A stretch of 64,000 nucleotides of DNA from Mariannaea sp. PMI_226 (taxonomy: Eukaryota; Ascomycota; Sordariomycetes; Hypocreales; Nectriaceae), in NCBI GenBank assembly GCA_024336345.1, contig JANFOG010000012.1, positions 62,001-126,000 on the forward strand. The letters are read 5' to 3'. The notes beneath the pieces are model-generated. The model searched no databases. It was not told where the DNA came from and saw only the letters and a program-made list of their open reading frames with translations. The stretch's first letter is position 1. Each line of letters starts with the position of its first letter. Shown piece after piece: positions 61,357 to 64,000 of the stretch. The position numbers were made by a program, and so were the translations under genes.

Positions 61357-62379
61357 TCAACGGCGAGGCTGTGGTGTAAACATATGTGCAAAGGAAGCTG
61401 GGTCAATCTGGCCCTGGAACCCTCTGGCATGCTCTGTACCATCCATGTCCCCGAATGTCTGCTCAACTCCCCTCTGCGCTTGGCCAACGATGCCTTGCAT
61501 GCCCCAAGACTTGTCCAGACGCATCTGTCCAAAGGTTTGCTTGGTGACACTGGCTTGTGTGGCGGCAGTTGTGCGTTTGCACAAGTCTTGCAGCTGGCCA
61601 AGGATGTGGGACTCCTGGTGGGAAGTCTTGAGGACCCGAGTGCCCTGGACAATGTGGTCTATCGTGTAGCTCATGTTCTTTTCTTGCGCTTTGAACTTTG
61701 TGTCGAACTCGTTCACGTTGGCCTCGCTGGAGAGAATGCTGGGCAGATAGCTTGGATCAGCAAAGGGAAGTTGGGGGAGAGGGGGAGGACGGATCGGCAA
61801 TGGCGTTTCGGGGACTTGACTTACAGGTTGATCGACACAAGAACTGAGCTGAAGGTCTTAGAACAGGCGGCTAGCTCCGTGTTGTATTTCTGAATGCTTG
61901 AGTCGGCTGGCCTGGCACTACTACGTAAATTCCATCCAAAAAGTATTAGTGCCGGGAGCTATCTCGGACGGGCGATCGGTGGGGAGGAGAGGGGGGGAGG
62001 GGGGAAGAGGAGGTAGGTAGAGGGGCCCGTTGCCGTTGGATCAGGTTGTCTATGGAGGAGGAAGTACAGTGTCGTGAAGTACATACCTGGTTAAATGCTC
62101 CCGGAATTCTTCACATAGACCACGGAGAGTGTCGATAGGGCCGTCCAGCTTCAGCTCCTGGAGCAACGAAGGGAGGCTCCCGGTTGTTCTTGAAAGGAAT
62201 TCAAGGCGAGTTGATAGCGTCCGAAGCGCGTTCTGCGTATCAACGAGCTTTGCCCTCGAGGACTCGAGCTCCGGTGGGGGGTCGGGGAGGCGGCCGATAG
62301 CGTCTGAGGCGGCTTGTGCTTGTTGACTGGCCGAACCTGCAATTTCTATGACGCGCGAAGCGATGCTCTGAGGGGCCAT
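61357..62379 (-). CDS. Small fungal protein with helical N-terminus and two C-terminal pseudo-repeats (possible amyloid-signalling effector)
   Basis: Minus-strand exons 62087-62379, 61825-61920 and 61357-61750 have GT-AG junctions and join in frame to give 260 residues. Residues 1-190 look mainly helical and start with SIASRVIEIAGSA. They resemble the short helical N-terminal domains of fungal STAND/NLR-associated proteins; I cannot say whether this is a true HeLo-like domain. The C-terminus has two similar segments: 200-219 (KQTFGQMRLDKSWGMQGIVG) and 226-246 (begins EQTFGDMDGTEH, ends RGFQGQID), 26 residues apart. Such paired about-20-residue repeats at the end of a helical domain are the layout of HET-S-type amyloid effectors. 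A single similar motif is encoded divergently upstream. The functional reading is inference; the gene structure is well supported. Confidence 0.7.
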
Positions 62380-64000
62380 TGCGACATGTTTCGGCGGACG
62401 GGTATTCGATTCTTATACTAGAATGAGTGAAGGCGATCCGAGAGATGAAATGTCCCCCAATGCCAGCCTGTAGGGTTGAATGGGATGAACATTTGAGCTG
62501 GGGCGGTCTCGGCGGGCAGAATCCCCAAGCGCTTGCATGAGGGGACTCCGGCCTCTTGCAGGGCGGCCCATGGGGGAGACCCTGATTAGTTTAGTTGGCG
62601 TGCAGGAGTAGCAGCAGGCGCTCATGGAAATGGGGAAAAGGGTGGGCGATTACCAAGACAGTAACCAAGAACAGCTGGTGATGGATGGTGGCTCGGTTCT
62701 CCGTATGAGACAATCCATCACGAGATACCTAGACAGAGTCCCCTCCTAGACGGCATTTGGCAGAACTACACCATGGATAGGTTGACAGAACAGATAGTTT
62801 ACCGCCCCGGGATGACCCTATTCGTCGAGAAGGAACAGGTCTTTGCTGCTCTTGTCCATGGACAAGCCGTGACGATACTCACTCCGTCGAGTCCGGCACT
62901 GGGCCATCCCGGGCTATCTAGATCTACTACGGTTCAGGGTCACCCGTGACGCCCCATGGACTCGGTGAGTACTGAGAGCCAACAAGCGCTTACCACGTGT
63001 CTCCACGGTCAGTGACGTTGCTAGGTGCCGCTGCTCATACCGGGGAACGAGGCCTGGCGCCGAGAATAATAATCGGCGCTTGGTTAGATAAAGGAGTCGA
63101 GGTGGGATAAACAATGCAACATCCGTGTCGATAGGGTCTCTCGTGATGGTTAGGCCTCGGAGGGGACCAAACAGGAACATTCACATACGCACACAAGTAA
63201 TAAACCAACAGTCACTTACAGGGAGCTCCTACACCCAGCAGCACTTTGGCAACTCATACGCTACCGGCGGTATCAGCTTTCAGGGTATTGTCAACGGGGA
63301 CGTTCAGATTCATTGTTCGTGCAGAAGAGTGTTCCACATCTCGCCAAGCTCACGGACCAACTTATCTCGTATAGATCTTCCCCGGATTTTGGACACAGGC
63401 CCTCAACAAGGGCCGCAGGCTCCTCTCCATTCCGTCCACAAGCGGCCATCACACATGGCCCCCAAAGACCCTGCAATTTCGCCTATGCTCAAGCCCAACA
63501 CATCTCTTTCTGCTACAAAATTACAGCGTTCAAGAAAGTTATATTGCGTCAGAAAAGCGAACGGTAGATAGGTCCTTTCCTGTCGACAGGGAAGGGGAGG
63601 AACAGGACGGTCCGGTTTTTTGAAGCATGTTGGACGTACTGTATTGCCCTCTTGAGTAATTCTGTGACCGATTCTTGCAAGCTAAGCCCCCCCCATTTCT
63701 GCCCGAAGAAACATCTTGCCGCTGGATCTAATGGTTGAATATTTTTGGTCAAGTTACCAACAGTGGAATTTCCTTGGGCGCTTAGCGAAATCTGCTCATT
63801 CAGCCTGACCGAGGACTTGGAGAAAGCTGGCGGCGAGGGATATGGCATCTTTCAGAGCTTGCAGAATTCGCATGTAGACGAACAGGGATTTTTGTTTATG
63901 GAGAGGAGTATGGTAGATGGACTGATGGACTGTCGAATAAATGGACTCGGTAGATATAATACCATACAGAGAGACACACCGTGCTCTTAGAAACTTACCT
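62380..64000. other. Right-hand edge region
   Basis: No complete gene was recognised. On the plus strand a short coding-like segment with the QGIV motif is listed separately. After it, frames to the window end show no domain I recognise, and none resembles a NACHT or NB-ARC domain. Confidence 0.5.
63222..63313 (+). other. Coding-like fragment with one FG-x9-QGIV motif (possible N-terminal exon of an NLR or a relic)
   Basis: The plus-strand frame after an acceptor-like CACTTACAG encodes SYTQQHFGNSYATGGISFQG and then IVNGDVQIH. The run F-G-N-x8-F-Q-G-I-V-N has the same spacing as F203-G-Q-x8-M-Q-G-I-V-G in the divergent gene at 61357-62379. Glycine/asparagine motifs of this kind occur at the N-terminus of fungal NLR proteins. 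No NACHT or NB-ARC sequence was found in the remaining 690 bases, so it may be an isolated first exon, a relic, or continue past the edge. A start codon is unsettled; an in-frame ATG lies at 63146. Confidence 0.35.

Noticed and set aside
62774..62949. Short plus-strand frame beginning MDRLTEQIVYRPGM
   Set aside because: Considered as a first exon for the divergent motif segment. No in-frame splice path to 63222 could be shown, so it is not annotated.

Overview
The window looks like nuclear DNA from a filamentous ascomycete. The genes carry short GT-AG introns (about 50-100 bp in most cases). The proteins recognised are fungal: a Zn2Cys6 regulator, a Kre2/Mnt1-type mannosyltransferase, a Crh-type cell-wall transglycosylase, Mvp1, a DUF4604 protein and two Myb/SANT regulators. 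Large, pyrimidine-rich spaces lie upstream of regulatory and cell-wall genes. The overall character suggests Sordariomycetes, perhaps Hypocreales, but no marker here fixes the species.

Left part (1-22 kb), housekeeping and gene-dense. It starts with a Zn2Cys6 regulator cut by the window edge, then a YhhN/TMEM86-type membrane protein, the zinc-binding nuclear subunit of cytochrome c oxidase, a DUF4604 nuclear-type protein, a GT15 mannosyltransferase, a calcineurin-like phosphoesterase, mitochondrial ribosomal protein uL15m, sorting nexin Mvp1 and a dihydroxy-acid dehydratase. Splice junctions were worked out by hand. In each completed model they keep the frame and give proteins of plausible family length.

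Middle part (22-44 kb), gene-poor. Two Myb/SANT genes are transcribed away from each other and flank about 10.6 kb with no convincing gene. That space holds a long pyrimidine-rich leader-like tract, GT microsatellites, short palindromes and minus-strand stretches that look like decayed coding sequence.

Right part (44-64 kb), secreted and accessory genes. These are a GPI-anchored Crh/Utr2-type transglycosylase, a cytochrome P450, an atypical short-chain dehydrogenase-like protein, an acyl-protein-thioesterase-like protein with Cys at the nucleophile position, a secreted lactonase-type beta-propeller, a kinase-fold protein, and a 260-residue protein with two C-terminal pseudo-repeats. A similar single motif is encoded just upstream of that last gene on the opposite strand. 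This arrangement resembles fungal amyloid-signalling pairs (HET-S/NWD2 type) and is the most interesting candidate here. No tRNA, rRNA, CRISPR array or intact transposon was recognised.
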